The notes beneath the pieces were generated by a model, which was given only the letters and a program-made list of their open reading frames with translations, had not been told where the DNA came from and ran no database searches. From Caldilineaceae bacterium (GTDB lineage: Bacteria > Chloroflexota > Anaerolineae > Caldilineales > Caldilineaceae), in assembly GCA_022821545.1 (NCBI GenBank), contig JAJEDJ010000030.1, positions 248,001-312,000 of the forward strand: DNA of 64,000 nt. Reading direction: 5' to 3'. Below, piece by piece: positions 53,072-62,389 of the stretch; position 1 is the stretch's first letter; every line of letters begins with the position of its first letter. The position numbers were made by a program, and so were the translations under genes.

Positions 53072-54313
53072 CTAATCCAGCTGGTGGAACCAGATCAACT
53101 CATGGTCCGGCAGCAGATCGGGATGAAAGATCTTTATCAGGTCCGCCAGCACCAGGTCCGGGTTTGCCACCCCGGTCTCCCAGTAGTCGTTCCCGCCCCA
53201 TTCGTTCACCAGGGCGTTATTGCTGTAAACCGATCCCTGCTCCACGGCCGACAGGCTGCCGTACCGTTCATCCGCCGCCAAGATGTCGCTTGCGGTGGAC
53301 CAGGATCCGGTATTTGCCAGCCAAATGTTGGCGTCAGTCGCCGCCTCGAAAACATTCTCCATCGATAGCGGGATAGACCCGGTCGACTCGTCGTCGCGCC
53401 ACAGATAGGCTCCGCCGGCGTCGGCAATGTAGCGGGCAAAATAGCTGTTTCCGCCTGGAACGCGCCACGAATCCCTGCGCGCGATGCCGACCAGTACCGT
53501 CGGTCTCTCCTTTACGCCTGCTGCCATTTCCGCCATCTCCGCATAGCGGTCGACGATGCCGTCAAAGAGCTGCCCGGCCAGCTTCTCCTGATTGAAGAAG
53601 AGCGCGGTAACCTTCAACCACTCCGTGCGGCCCAACGGCGAAGTCTCCATATACCCAGCCGTCAACGCCACCGGCAGGCCCGCTTCGATCAGCTTGGGAT
53701 GCGTGTCGTAATCAAGATTCCCGTAGGCAAATGTGATGATCAGCTCCGGACCCACGTCAATCAGGATCTCGGTGTTGACCCCCGTGCCGGTCCCCGCCTC
53801 CTGCAAGGCGCCCGCGTCGATCATCTCTCTCACCGCCGCCGTATTGATATAGTCAAACCGGTCCACCGCAACCAACCGCTCCAGAAGACCCAGATCGTGC
53901 AAATGCGGCAAGACGGTCGAAGTAAGAGCCGCAACGTTGCGCACCGGCACCTCTATCGCCGGCGTGTCGTCGAATCCCTCCGGCGCAGGCGCGCCGCACT
54001 GCACCAGCAGATACTGGAAAGTCTCCTCCGCGCCGCGCCACGGGTTGTGCAGCGTCAGCACCTTGTAGTGCTTGTGATACGCCACGCTCCAACCCTCCGC
54101 ATGGTCCGGCGCGACCTTCTCCGGGAAATAGTCAACATTCGGGTCGAAAGCCCCGATACACCCCTCGGACAGATTCGTTTCCGGCGCCGCCGAACCTTCC
54201 TTCACACCGCCGGCAGTCGCAGGTCCCGTCTCTGCTTCAGGTATCGGCGCAACCACGCAACCCGCCAGCACCGCAACAATCATTCCCAAAACCAACATGA
54301 AACCGGTCTTCAT
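53072..54313 (-). CDS. BtuF/FecB-type periplasmic binding lipoprotein
   Basis: 413 residues from ATG 54313 (AAAGGAAA upstream). Lipoprotein signal GFMLVLGMIVAVLAGC. The mature part is a class III (Peripla_BP_2) binding protein: LTSTVLPHLHDLGLLERLVAVDRFDYI, DVGPELIITFAYGNLDYDTHPKLIEAG, LPVALTAGYMETSPLGRTEWLKV and a C-terminal ADLIKIFHPDLLP. Such proteins bind cobalamin, haem or siderophores. Its place inside a B12 operon under a cobalamin riboswitch favours cobalamin, corrinoid or cobalt-complex capture. No btuC/D permease or ATPase gene is adjacent, which is unusual. Confidence 0.9.
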   Translation of the reverse strand: MKTGFMLVLGMIVAVLAGCVVAPIPEAETGPATAGGVKEGSAAPETNLSEGCIGAFDPNVDYFPEKVAPDHAEGWSVAYHKHYKVLTLHNPWRGAEETFQYLLVQCGAPAPEGFDDTPAIEVPVRNVAALTSTVLPHLHDLGLLERLVAVDRFDYINTAAVREMIDAGALQEAGTGTGVNTEILIDVGPELIITFAYGNLDYDTHPKLIEAGLPVALTAGYMETSPLGRTEWLKVTALFFNQEKLAGQLFDGIVDRYAEMAEMAAGVKERPTVLVGIARRDSWRVPGGNSYFARYIADAGGAYLWRDDESTGSIPLSMENVFEAATDANIWLANTGSWSTASDILAADERYGSLSAVEQGSVYSNNALVNEWGGNDYWETGVANPDLVLADLIKIFHPDLLPDHELIWFHQLD

Positions 54314-54469
54314 CACTTTTCCTTTCATAGCAGTCGCCTGAAATGGTTTATGAACTCCGAAACTCCGGCATACTCACTCGTCACTACTCCGGGCGCCCAG
54401 CCTCAAACTGCTTCCCTGTAAGCTGAGCAAAGTTTTCTCCGAGTCCTGAAGAGTTGTCCTCCGCGGTCT

Positions 54470-57400
54470 CTAGCTGTGGACCTGCCTCAGCTCCTCCAGA
54501 CCCAACTCTCGGGCCGCCTCAAGCAGCGCCGCATCCACCGCATCCGGGTCCTGCCAGAGACCCCGTTCGATCGCCTCAAGCAATCGTTCGGCGATCGCCT
54601 GCCACGCCCACGGATTGCTCTCCGAAAAGAACTGCTGCATCGTCTCGTCTCGCAAGAACGCATCCGTCACTCGCTCATACATCCAGTCGTCCAGCACCTG
54701 CGACGTCGCGTCGTAGCCGAAGAGATAGTCGACCGTGGCCGCGACCTCCAGCGCTCCCTTGTACCCATGCCGCCGCATGCTCTCCAACCACTTCGGATTC
54801 ACCACCCGGCTGCGAAAAACGCGCCGCGCCTCCTCCCGCAGATCGCGCGTCCGCACACGTTCCGGGTTGCTGCTGTCTCCGAAATAGCGGCTCGGGTTCC
54901 GCCCCGTCAGCGCCCGCACCGTCGCAATCATTCCGCCGTGATACTGCAAATAGTCATCACTGTCGAAGATGTCGTGTTCGCGGTTATCCTGGTTCTTGGT
55001 CGCAATCTGCACAGTGCCCAGCGCCCGCGCAAACTCCGCCTCGGCCGGCACGCCCGCCTGCCCGCACCCGTATGCATAGCCGCCCCAAAGAAGGTAGGCG
55101 CGCGCAAAGTCCTCGTCGCCATGCCAGTTCCTGGCGTCGATCAGAGGCAGAATCCCGGCCCCGTAACTGCCCGGCTTGCATCCAAAGATGCGGTACCTGG
55201 CCTTTTCGTTTGCCGCCTCACCTTCACCCGCCAGTTTCAATTCGGTCTCGCTGGCCAGCGCGTGTTTGCGCGGGAAGTTCATTTCCGGATCCTCCTCGGC
55301 ACTGATCGCCATCTGCGCCGCGCTGTCAATCAGCGTGATCAGATGCGGGAACGCGTCCCGAAAGAACCCGCTGATCCGGCACACGACATCCACCCGCGGC
55401 CGCCCCAGCTCTGCCAGCGGGATCAGCTCCACGCCGGTCACGCGCCGGTTCTCCCGCTGCCACACAGGCCGCGCCCCCAACAGCGCCAGCACCTGCGCGA
55501 TGTCGTCTCCCGCCGTCCGCATCGCGCTCGTTCCCCACATGCTGATCCCCACACTCTGCGGGAACTTCCCCTCCTCCTTCCGGTAGCGGCTGATCAGTGT
55601 CTCGGCCAGCCCCTGCCCTACCTGCCACGACGCCATTGTCGGCAGCGCCCGCGGATCGACCGCAAAGAAGTTGCGCCCGGTCGGCAACACGTGCGCCATG
55701 CCCCGGGTCGGTGACCCGCTCGGCCCCGGCGGGATAAAGCCTCCGTCCAGGGCGTGAATGATATTGCCGATTTCCGCCTCTCCACCTTCCAGCAGACTGG
55801 GCACAATGGACCCTGCCGCGTAGCAAAGGACCTCCTTCATCCTTTCGAGCTCGGCCTCCCCGTCTGACGGCGCTGTCCCGGCGCGCGCGGCGCCCAGCGC
55901 GTCAAGGCGCGCCGCCGACTCCGTCGCAATGTCCGAAACCCGTTCCACCCGCCACCCTGATTCCGCCATACAGGACAGCGCCCTCTTGCATTCCTCCTCG
56001 ATCCGCTCAACCAGGTCGGCATTCGTTCTGACTTCAGAGGCGAAGTCACGCCTCCGGTCGCCCGATCTTTCCTGCAGCAGCAGCCAGTCCTCCCCTGCAA
56101 GGCGCGCCGCCGCGGCAGGCATCGACGGAACGTCGGCGTTGGGCAGCTTGACAAGGTGATACATCGTTTCGACCAGCTGCTCACCCTCCGGCGCCGTCCC
56201 CAGAATATGCAGGCCGTCCCGGATCTGCGCACCGGTCAACTCACACAGATACCCCTCGACATCCTCCAGCAGATGGGCCACCTGCGCCCCCTGCATTTCC
56301 CCCAGAGCCGAGGGCGTTCCGTCATCGAGATAGGATCCGTCCCACTCGTGAGAGTGGTCGCCGTGGTCCGCTCTCAGAATGTATTTCAGATCATCATCCA
56401 GGCGGTCACGCTCAATGATCTCCCAGATCTGCCTTTGCAGGATCGGCAGTTTCGCCGGATCGAGCTGCTCGGCCGCGTAATACTCGTCCGCAAGCTGCGC
56501 AAGCTCGGCCAGCGTGCCGTAGGCGCCCGCGCTCGTCATCGGCGGTGTCATATGATCAATGATGGTCGCGTGCGCACGCCGCTTGGCCTGGCTCCCTTCC
56601 CCCGGGTCATTGATGATGAAAGGGTAGACCAGCGGCAGATCCTCCAGGATTACGTCCGGAAAACAGACCTCGCTCAGCCCCACGCTCTTGCCCGGCAGCC
56701 ATTCCAGCGTCCCGTGTTTGCCCATATGGACGACTGCGTCGGCCTTCCAAACGCGGCTCAGCCAGCGGTAGAGCGCCAGGTAGTTGTGCGGTGGGGGCAG
56801 GTCCGGGCGGTGATAGATTTGGTCCGGGTCCATGTCGTAGCCCCGCGGCGGTTGCAGCGCCACAAACAGATTGCCCAATTCCAGCCCGGCCAGCGCAATT
56901 CCCCCGTTATGAACATAGGCGCCCCCCGGCGCCTCCCCCCACTGCTTCTCCATCTCCACCCGGCTGGATTCGGGCGCCTGTTCGAACCACCCCGCGTACT
57001 GTTCCGCCGGCAGTTTATACGCTTGCGCCAGCTGCTCCTCCTTCAGCCAGGCAACGTCGTAGGAGCAGCGGCCAATCAGCTCAAACAGCAGCTCATCGCC
57101 CGATTCCGGCAGCGGACCGATCTTGTACCCGGCCTTCTTCATGCGGTCGAACAGCTTCATCAACGATGCCGGCGCGTCCAGCCCCACCGCATTGCCCACC
57201 CGCGCCGCCTTCGAAGAGCTGTTTGTCAGTACAACGGCAATCCGTTTCTCAGAATTCGCCTTGTGACGCAGAGCGGTATGCTTCTCGACAATGCCCGCCA
57301 GGCGTCCGATTCGCTCGCCGTCCGGAACGTAGCGCGTCCCGCCCTCCCCCAGCGCCTCTTTGAAGGAGACCGGCGTGCCCACGATGCGTCCGTCAAACTC

Positions 57401-58792
57401 CGGAATCGCGACGTTCATGGCAGTGTCCAGCGACCCCAGGCCCCGTCCGTTGCGTTCCCAGGCCGCCCGGTCGTTGCTGCAATAGATCGCCTGAAAGACC
57501 GGCAGATCAAGTTCGCCGAAGACCTCGCCTCCATTTCCCAGCGCGAAGCTCAACGTGCTCACAACTGCGTCCACCGGGCCCTCCTCCGTCATCACGCCCA
57601 GCGCCAGCGGCCGCCCCGCGGCGTCGCACTCCTTCAGGGACTGCGTATAGACAGCCCGCACGTCCATGCCCCGTTGCTGGAACTCGGCAGCCAGCGCATC
57701 CACAAAGTCAGTATTGCCGCTTAACAGATGGGCCCGATAGAAAAGAATCCCCACAGTCGAGCGTACGGCGTTTACCGCCGCAGCCGCGGCTGCGGACATA
57801 GCCTGAACTGGTTCCCCACAGGCACAGCAGTCCCCTTCTCCCGCCGTCTCCCAGCCTTCCGTGTTGGGCTGATAGATGCCGTGCAGCGGCAATTCCTCCG
57901 GCTGGTCGAATCCCCACCCGCTAATCAGCAGATGATCACTGAGGCACTTCAGTCCGTTGGCCAGATTCTGCGGCCCGCCGCACTGGAAATAGGCGCTGAT
58001 CGCCTGCGCCAGCGGCACGCCCACATTGGAACGGGCCATCAGGTCGTAATCAAACGCCTCCACCGCCGGCAAACAGATCAGAAAGCCGTCCGTCCGCCCG
58101 GCCCATTCCTGCAGAAGGCTAAGTCCGTATTCGAATGCCCTGCCCGAGTGCAGCCGCGCCACCACCACCTGCGCGCCCGGCAGCAGCCGCTGCAGCAAAG
58201 CAGCCACCGCGCCGTCATCCGCCAACCGCCCGACGTGGGCCGCCTCCAGGCCGGCAAACCCTTCGGGCAGCATTGCCCGCGCCCGCTCCAGCGCCAGCAG
58301 ATCGGTGTCCGACTGGCTGAGAAAGAGGACGCCGTCGCCGCTCGTCTCCGCCGCCTGACTCGCGATCTCCGCCACCGGACCCTGCTTCCCGTCCCACCCG
58401 AAGCCGTTGAACACATGCGGCTGCAGGACTGGAGGCGGGGGGGTTTCGATGTCCTCCAGCAGTCGCTCGATATAGTCAAAGATCGCCCCTACGACGGCTG
58501 TGTCGTTTACCGAGTGAAACCAGACCGGGCGCCCGTCCATAACCAGCATAACCACGTTCGCCAGTACACAAGGACCCAGGCAGCCGCCCTGATTCAGATG
58601 CACACGATTGCGCAGATTCCGGCGAATCCACTCGGCGTGGTACAGGTCCTCGTCCACTTCGGCAAATCCCCGCTCCGTCCGTCCGCAACAGCAACCGGTG
58701 GCGCACACAAACAACATGCCCCGCAGCTGTCCCGAATTGACCATCCGCCCGTCCAGCCGCTCCACCATATTTCGACTGCGAATCTCAGCCAT
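54470..58792 (-). CDS. cobN: Cobaltochelatase CobN with N-terminal [2Fe-2S] ferredoxin-like domain
   Basis: 1440 residues from ATG 58792; in-frame starts at 58864 and 58741 are alternatives. Residues about 20-105 form a thioredoxin-like ferredoxin with Cys clusters VCATGCCCGRT and NQGGCLGPCVLAN. The rest is CobN/ChlH type, the large subunit that holds hydrogenobyrinate diamide for ATP-driven cobalt insertion: HMGKHGTLEWLPGKSVGLSE, YPFIINDPGEGSQAKRRAHA, DHMTPPMTSAGAYG, VDVVCRISGFFRDAFPHLI and WGGYAYGCGQAG. CobS and CobT are not in the window. The ferredoxin fusion is not part of standard CobN and repeats in the next gene upstream, suggesting a redox partner or assembly role. Confidence 0.95.
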   Translation of the reverse strand: MAEIRSRNMVERLDGRMVNSGQLRGMLFVCATGCCCGRTERGFAEVDEDLYHAEWIRRNLRNRVHLNQGGCLGPCVLANVVMLVMDGRPVWFHSVNDTAVVGAIFDYIERLLEDIETPPPPVLQPHVFNGFGWDGKQGPVAEIASQAAETSGDGVLFLSQSDTDLLALERARAMLPEGFAGLEAAHVGRLADDGAVAALLQRLLPGAQVVVARLHSGRAFEYGLSLLQEWAGRTDGFLICLPAVEAFDYDLMARSNVGVPLAQAISAYFQCGGPQNLANGLKCLSDHLLISGWGFDQPEELPLHGIYQPNTEGWETAGEGDCCACGEPVQAMSAAAAAAVNAVRSTVGILFYRAHLLSGNTDFVDALAAEFQQRGMDVRAVYTQSLKECDAAGRPLALGVMTEEGPVDAVVSTLSFALGNGGEVFGELDLPVFQAIYCSNDRAAWERNGRGLGSLDTAMNVAIPEFDGRIVGTPVSFKEALGEGGTRYVPDGERIGRLAGIVEKHTALRHKANSEKRIAVVLTNSSSKAARVGNAVGLDAPASLMKLFDRMKKAGYKIGPLPESGDELLFELIGRCSYDVAWLKEEQLAQAYKLPAEQYAGWFEQAPESSRVEMEKQWGEAPGGAYVHNGGIALAGLELGNLFVALQPPRGYDMDPDQIYHRPDLPPPHNYLALYRWLSRVWKADAVVHMGKHGTLEWLPGKSVGLSEVCFPDVILEDLPLVYPFIINDPGEGSQAKRRAHATIIDHMTPPMTSAGAYGTLAELAQLADEYYAAEQLDPAKLPILQRQIWEIIERDRLDDDLKYILRADHGDHSHEWDGSYLDDGTPSALGEMQGAQVAHLLEDVEGYLCELTGAQIRDGLHILGTAPEGEQLVETMYHLVKLPNADVPSMPAAAARLAGEDWLLLQERSGDRRRDFASEVRTNADLVERIEEECKRALSCMAESGWRVERVSDIATESAARLDALGAARAGTAPSDGEAELERMKEVLCYAAGSIVPSLLEGGEAEIGNIIHALDGGFIPPGPSGSPTRGMAHVLPTGRNFFAVDPRALPTMASWQVGQGLAETLISRYRKEEGKFPQSVGISMWGTSAMRTAGDDIAQVLALLGARPVWQRENRRVTGVELIPLAELGRPRVDVVCRISGFFRDAFPHLITLIDSAAQMAISAEEDPEMNFPRKHALASETELKLAGEGEAANEKARYRIFGCKPGSYGAGILPLIDARNWHGDEDFARAYLLWGGYAYGCGQAGVPAEAEFARALGTVQIATKNQDNREHDIFDSDDYLQYHGGMIATVRALTGRNPSRYFGDSSNPERVRTRDLREEARRVFRSRVVNPKWLESMRRHGYKGALEVAATVDYLFGYDATSQVLDDWMYERVTDAFLRDETMQQFFSESNPWAWQAIAERLLEAIERGLWQDPDAVDAALLEAARELGLEELRQVHS

Positions 58793-58853
58793 CTCCGGAC
58801 CCTTTCCAATCTCCCCAACTCTGCTCAACCCGCATCCACCGACCACGGCAGTT

Positions 58854-59882
58854 CTAGAATTCAATTCCCGGCTGCGCCCTTATTCCCTGCTCCTCAAGGG
58901 GATGCTTGATCGGCCGCATTTCCGTCACCAGGTCCGCAAAGTCGACCAGGTTGCGGGGCGCGTACCGTCCCGTAATCACCAGGTGCAACAGCGGCGGCTT
59001 GTTCGCCTCCAGCCATGCCAGCGCTTCGTTCCCATCCAGCCAGCCGTAATGCAGCAGATAGGTAAACTCATCCAGGATCAATACGTCGTAGCCGCCGTTC
59101 AAAATCCGTTCCTGGCAGACCGTCCACGTGCGGCGCGCCCTCGCAGCAGTCTCGTCCATGTCGCTACTCGTCCATGTCCAGCCGTCCCCGCCGCTGATCC
59201 AGTCGATGTCGCCCATGCGCTCCGCCGCCCGGATCTCCCCAAACCGAGCACTCTCATGCTTCAGAAACTGGACCACACCGACCTTCATCCTTCTTCCCCA
59301 CGCCCGCGTCAGAATGCCCAACGCCGCCGTCGTCTTGCCTTTTCCTTCGCCCGTGTTGACGATGACAAGTCCCTTCTTCTTTCGCCTGCGCCGCGCCGCC
59401 AATCGCCGCGACTCCGCCTCCTCCCCTGCAGCGTCCTCAGATTCAGGCTGAAGCTCCCCACCCTTCTCCAGAGGCCCCCACGGCGCCGGAGTCAGCGCTT
59501 CATCGCCCCGCACGTCCGGCGCGTAAGCAGGTTCCTTGCCTTCCGGAAAATGACGGTGAAAGATCAACTCCTCTACCGGCCTGCCCCCGATCAGATGCTC
59601 ACGGTAGATGCGCTCCAGCCCCGCCTCGTCAACCCCGTGGTACCAGATCCCGTCCGGATAGACGACCAAGATCGGACCGCCCTGGCACACGCCCAGGCAG
59701 TCGGCCAGCGTACACTTGATTCGATGGGGGTTACGGAGCTTGTTCAGCCCCTGCTGCCGGTTCCTCTCCAATACCAGGCGGTGAAGCCGCTCGGCCTCCT
59801 CGCTTGGCGCACAGTCTCCGTGATTGCAGACAAATAGCTGCCGCCCGTAATGTCTCATGTTGGGAACGCTTTTCTCAACCAC
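58854..59882 (-). CDS. cobO: Corrinoid adenosyltransferase (CobO/CobA/BtuR) fused to N-terminal [2Fe-2S] ferredoxin
   Basis: 342 residues. GTG at 59882 is chosen because AGGAGG lies 6 bases upstream; in-frame ATGs at 59915 and 59858 are alternatives. Residues about 15-115 are a thioredoxin-like ferredoxin ([39 protein letters not shown] abbreviated at its four Cys). After a charged linker the CobO domain has the P-loop [38 protein letters not shown] and LVITGRYAP. CobO adenosylates Co(I) corrinoids and needs a one-electron reductant for Co(II); the fused ferredoxin could deliver it. Lies between cbiB and cobN. Confidence 0.94.
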   Translation of the reverse strand: MVEKSVPNMRHYGRQLFVCNHGDCAPSEEAERLHRLVLERNRQQGLNKLRNPHRIKCTLADCLGVCQGGPILVVYPDGIWYHGVDEAGLERIYREHLIGGRPVEELIFHRHFPEGKEPAYAPDVRGDEALTPAPWGPLEKGGELQPESEDAAGEEAESRRLAARRRRKKKGLVIVNTGEGKGKTTAALGILTRAWGRRMKVGVVQFLKHESARFGEIRAAERMGDIDWISGGDGWTWTSSDMDETAARARRTWTVCQERILNGGYDVLILDEFTYLLHYGWLDGNEALAWLEANKPPLLHLVITGRYAPRNLVDFADLVTEMRPIKHPLEEQGIRAQPGIEF

Positions 59883-59901
59883 TCTCGGCCTCCTCTGCCT
59901 G

Positions 59902-60903
59902 TCACCTGCCGCCATGCCGGAACGCCTTTTTTCTCGAAAACGTTCGTTTTGGGGAAAAGAACGCCGCCGCGCCGACCGCTATTCCCAGAAAAAGACTGAC
60001 TGAGAGAAGCCGGCTCGCTCGTCCTATGTCAGCCGCCTGTGGCTTCGCAAGTCCTTCCCCAAGCCGGTAATGTCCAACCTTTTCCAACACAACTTCCAGC
60101 CCTCCCGCCGCCGCGCTCATGGGCTGGCCCGCATTGGGACTCGCGGTCTTGCCCCCGTCCCGGCGCCAGATCCGCCAGGCACTTCCTGCCTTTCCCCCTG
60201 CAAGCGCCGCCCCAGCAACGATCAGCAGGGCAGTCAGCCGCGCAGGGACCAGGTTGACAGCGTCGTCCGCGCGCGCCGCGCTCTTCCCCAGCCACTCAAG
60301 TTCCTCATCCCGATAGCCCAGCAGGGCATCCGCCGTATTCAGAAACCGGTAGGCCAGCGCCGCCGGCAGCCCGCCTACGCCGTACCAGAACAGTGGCGCA
60401 ATCACGCTGTCCGAGCTGTTTTCCGCCAGCGACTCGATAGTCGCCGCCGCCACCAGACTTCCGTCCAGCCGCGATACGTCCCGGCTCACCAGATGCCAGC
60501 CCAGCTGCTGCCTGGCCTCGCCCAGATCGCCCTGCTCAAGCGGCCGCGCCACCGCCCGGCCCGCCCGCATCAGGCCCCGCCAGGCGATCAACTGGGACAG
60601 CACAGCGCCCTCAGCCAGCCAGCCCCACCGCCATCGCTCCAGGGAACGCGTCACCCACCTCCCCATCAGCCAGAGTGTTGAGACGCTAACGCATAGCGCT
60701 GCGGCCCCGTACAACAGGTCGGCCAGCGGCCCTCGCTGCGGCGCCATTTTCCTCAACACTGCTATCCAACTCCCCATCCACGCCACCGGATGGAAACGCG
60801 ACGGCGGATCGCCCAGTATCGCGTCGGCCAGCACCGCCGACAGAACGGCCAGCGCCCTCCGCCGCCCGCTGCGTTCAGAATCTAACAGTCCCCGACCGCT
60901 CAA
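59902..60903 (-). CDS. cbiB: Adenosylcobinamide-phosphate synthase (CbiB/CobD)
   Basis: 333 residues from TTG 60903, which has GGAG 7 bases upstream. The frame is open further upstream to 61083 but that would run through the terminator and riboswitch, so it is rejected. [31 protein letters not shown] is the typical N-terminus, with [41 protein letters not shown] as the conserved core and several membrane helices. It joins aminopropanol (phosphate) to adenosylcobyric acid. First gene of the cobalamin operon. The C-terminal tail ([17 protein letters not shown]) is unusually basic. Confidence 0.93.
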   Translation of the reverse strand: MSGRGLLDSERSGRRRALAVLSAVLADAILGDPPSRFHPVAWMGSWIAVLRKMAPQRGPLADLLYGAAALCVSVSTLWLMGRWVTRSLERWRWGWLAEGAVLSQLIAWRGLMRAGRAVARPLEQGDLGEARQQLGWHLVSRDVSRLDGSLVAAATIESLAENSSDSVIAPLFWYGVGGLPAALAYRFLNTADALLGYRDEELEWLGKSAARADDAVNLVPARLTALLIVAGAALAGGKAGSAWRIWRRDGGKTASPNAGQPMSAAAGGLEVVLEKVGHYRLGEGLAKPQAADIGRASRLLSVSLFLGIAVGAAAFFSPKRTFSRKKAFRHGGR

Positions 60904-60930
60904 ATCGCACGCTCCAGCTAAAACAAGAAA

Positions 60931-60955
60931 GCGACCCACCCTCAGGGTGGATCGC
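60931..60955 (-). terminator. Second hairpin with T-rich tail before cbiB
   Basis: On the minus strand GCGAtCCACCC-TGA-GGGTGGgTCGC is a near-perfect stem followed by TTTCTTGTTTT. It lies between the first terminator and the TTG start of cbiB. It may back up the riboswitch terminator or modulate translation. Confidence 0.6.
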
Positions 60956-60957
60956 CT

Positions 60958-60990
60958 GGAAAAAAGAAAGCCGCCAAATGGCGGACGGCG
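60958..60990 (-). terminator. Intrinsic terminator of the cobalamin riboswitch
   Basis: On the minus strand CCGCC-attt-GGCGG followed by CTTTCTTTTTT. It lies about 40 bases after the aptamer and about 55 bases before the cbiB start, the usual layout for B12-dependent transcription termination. Confidence 0.8.
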
Positions 60991-61026
60991 TACAAACTGA
61001 CTTTGCCGCTCATCCCCCTCAATCCA

Positions 61027-61221
61027 CGAAGGTGGTCTTCGAACGGACCTGCCAACGCAGGGCAAGGCCGCTCGACTGAGCATCCGAAGCGGCGGGTTAT
61101 CGGGCTTGGTGAATTCTGCTTCACCCTACCGTTGCGGGACAGCGCCGGACTGGTTCATCTGAACTTCACCGGACTTCCCCCATTGTGCGCCGCGCATCCG
61201 GGCGGAGGGCGCACCACTTCG
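61027..61221 (-). promoter_or_regulatory. Cobalamin riboswitch
   Basis: On the minus strand P1 pairs CGAAGTGGT (61221-61213) with ACCACCTTCG (61036-61027, one bulge). Inside are GGTGCGCC, GGGGGAAGTCCGGTGAA, TCCGGCGCTGTCCCGCAAC and the B12-box-like AAGCCCGATAACCCGCC, in the order expected for the family. High adenosyl- or other cobalamin should favour the terminator downstream and shut off cbiB-cobO-cobN-btuF-cobQ. Confidence 0.93.
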
Positions 61222-61245
61222 GAAACCTATTTGATTGTTCGCGCA

Positions 61246-61275
61246 AGTATATGTCGATCGACACAACCCTGTCAA
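61246..61275 (-). promoter_or_regulatory. Sigma70 promoter of the cobalamin operon
   Basis: On the minus strand perfect TTGACA (61275-61270), 18-base spacer, TATACT (61251-61246), about 25 bases before the riboswitch P1. Confidence 0.7.
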
Positions 61276-61443
61276 CTTGACCGAATCGAATGCGAGAAGA
61301 GGGCGGCGGGGAGATAGGAGAGGCTGACCCCTGACCACTGTCGTTTCGACAACTGCCATTCCAAGTTGCACGACTCTCAAGAAAACGCGAAAATACTTAG
61401 TACGCCCCCTCTTGATACACCACGCCAAGTGGAGAGTCGAACG

Positions 61444-62298
61444 ATGAGCGACAATTACCAACGAGACGGCTTCCTCCATGTCAGGCAGGCGATTCCCCCC
61501 GCGGACCTCGAACCGCTGCGCGCCTGCATCCACCGCCAGGTAGGCATCTACGCCAGCGAAATGTTCAAGGACGGAAAGATCAAAGACCCGTTCGATGAAC
61601 TGCCCTTCGGGCAGCGGCTTGCCGCCCTCCACCGCGAAAACGAGATCCGGCTCCGCTCATGGAACCAGCCCGCACTCGGCCCCGAACTGCACGAGCTCAT
61701 TCAACATCGCGGCATCGTCGACTCCCTTGAACCCCTCCTGGGCCCAAATGTCAGCTTCAACGGAGACTATCATCTGCGCCCCAAAATGCCTGACAGCGAA
61801 CTGACCGCCTTTCCTCTCCACCAGGACAGCCAGTATTACGGCAAACAGTCCCGCCACGCCCATATCATCACTGTCTGGATCCCACTTGTCGACGTCGACG
61901 AAAACAACGGCTGCCTCTACCTGATCCCCGGCAGCAACGCTTGGGAGCTCATCGACAGCAAGCGCGACAAGAACATGAACATGCGCTCTTTCGAGGATCC
62001 GGAAGAACGGGGCACTCCAATTCCCATGCCGATGAAGATGGGCGACATTCTTCTCTTCTCCAACATGACCTTTCACGGCAGCAAAGTAAACCGCACCGCC
62101 GAAGTCCGTTGGAGCATCGACATCCGCTACTGCCGCACGCCGGGAACTTACGACGCGCCCCAGGAGGTCCTCGACGGCGAGGAGTTCATGCGCGCAAAAC
62201 TGGAAAGGACAAAGAGGCCGCCCTTTAGCGTGCGCGGCCAGGGCGCCCCCGCAACCTACGCAGACTGGCAGGCTGCCTTCGACGCTCTCTACAGCTGA
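61444..62298 (+). CDS. Phytanoyl-CoA dioxygenase (PhyH) family protein
   Basis: 284 residues from ATG 61444 (GTGGAGAG upstream); the in-frame frame extends to 61366 without a better start. Ligands H-Q-D in FPLHQDSQYYGKQ and the distal His in MTFHGSKVNRTAEVRWSIDIRY. VWIPLVDVDENNGCLYLIPGS lies between. It resembles the 37860 protein in its C-terminal pattern. It precedes the sialidase-like gene by 91 bases on the same strand, so they may be co-transcribed. Confidence 0.93.
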   Translation: MSDNYQRDGFLHVRQAIPPADLEPLRACIHRQVGIYASEMFKDGKIKDPFDELPFGQRLAALHRENEIRLRSWNQPALGPELHELIQHRGIVDSLEPLLGPNVSFNGDYHLRPKMPDSELTAFPLHQDSQYYGKQSRHAHIITVWIPLVDVDENNGCLYLIPGSNAWELIDSKRDKNMNMRSFEDPEERGTPIPMPMKMGDILLFSNMTFHGSKVNRTAEVRWSIDIRYCRTPGTYDAPQEVLDGEEFMRAKLERTKRPPFSVRGQGAPATYADWQAAFDALYS

Positions 62299-62389
62299 CC
62301 GTTACTTTTCGCGTCGCCGGCTGGCTCGCTGCCTGCCCCCTGCCCCCAACCACCTCAACTATCGCTTACCAGAACGCAAAGGAGCAGTT

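Noticed and set aside
60904-61083. cbiB starting at an ATG at 61083
   Set aside because: The extra 60 residues would be encoded by the riboswitch 3' part and both terminator hairpins and do not resemble CbiB.
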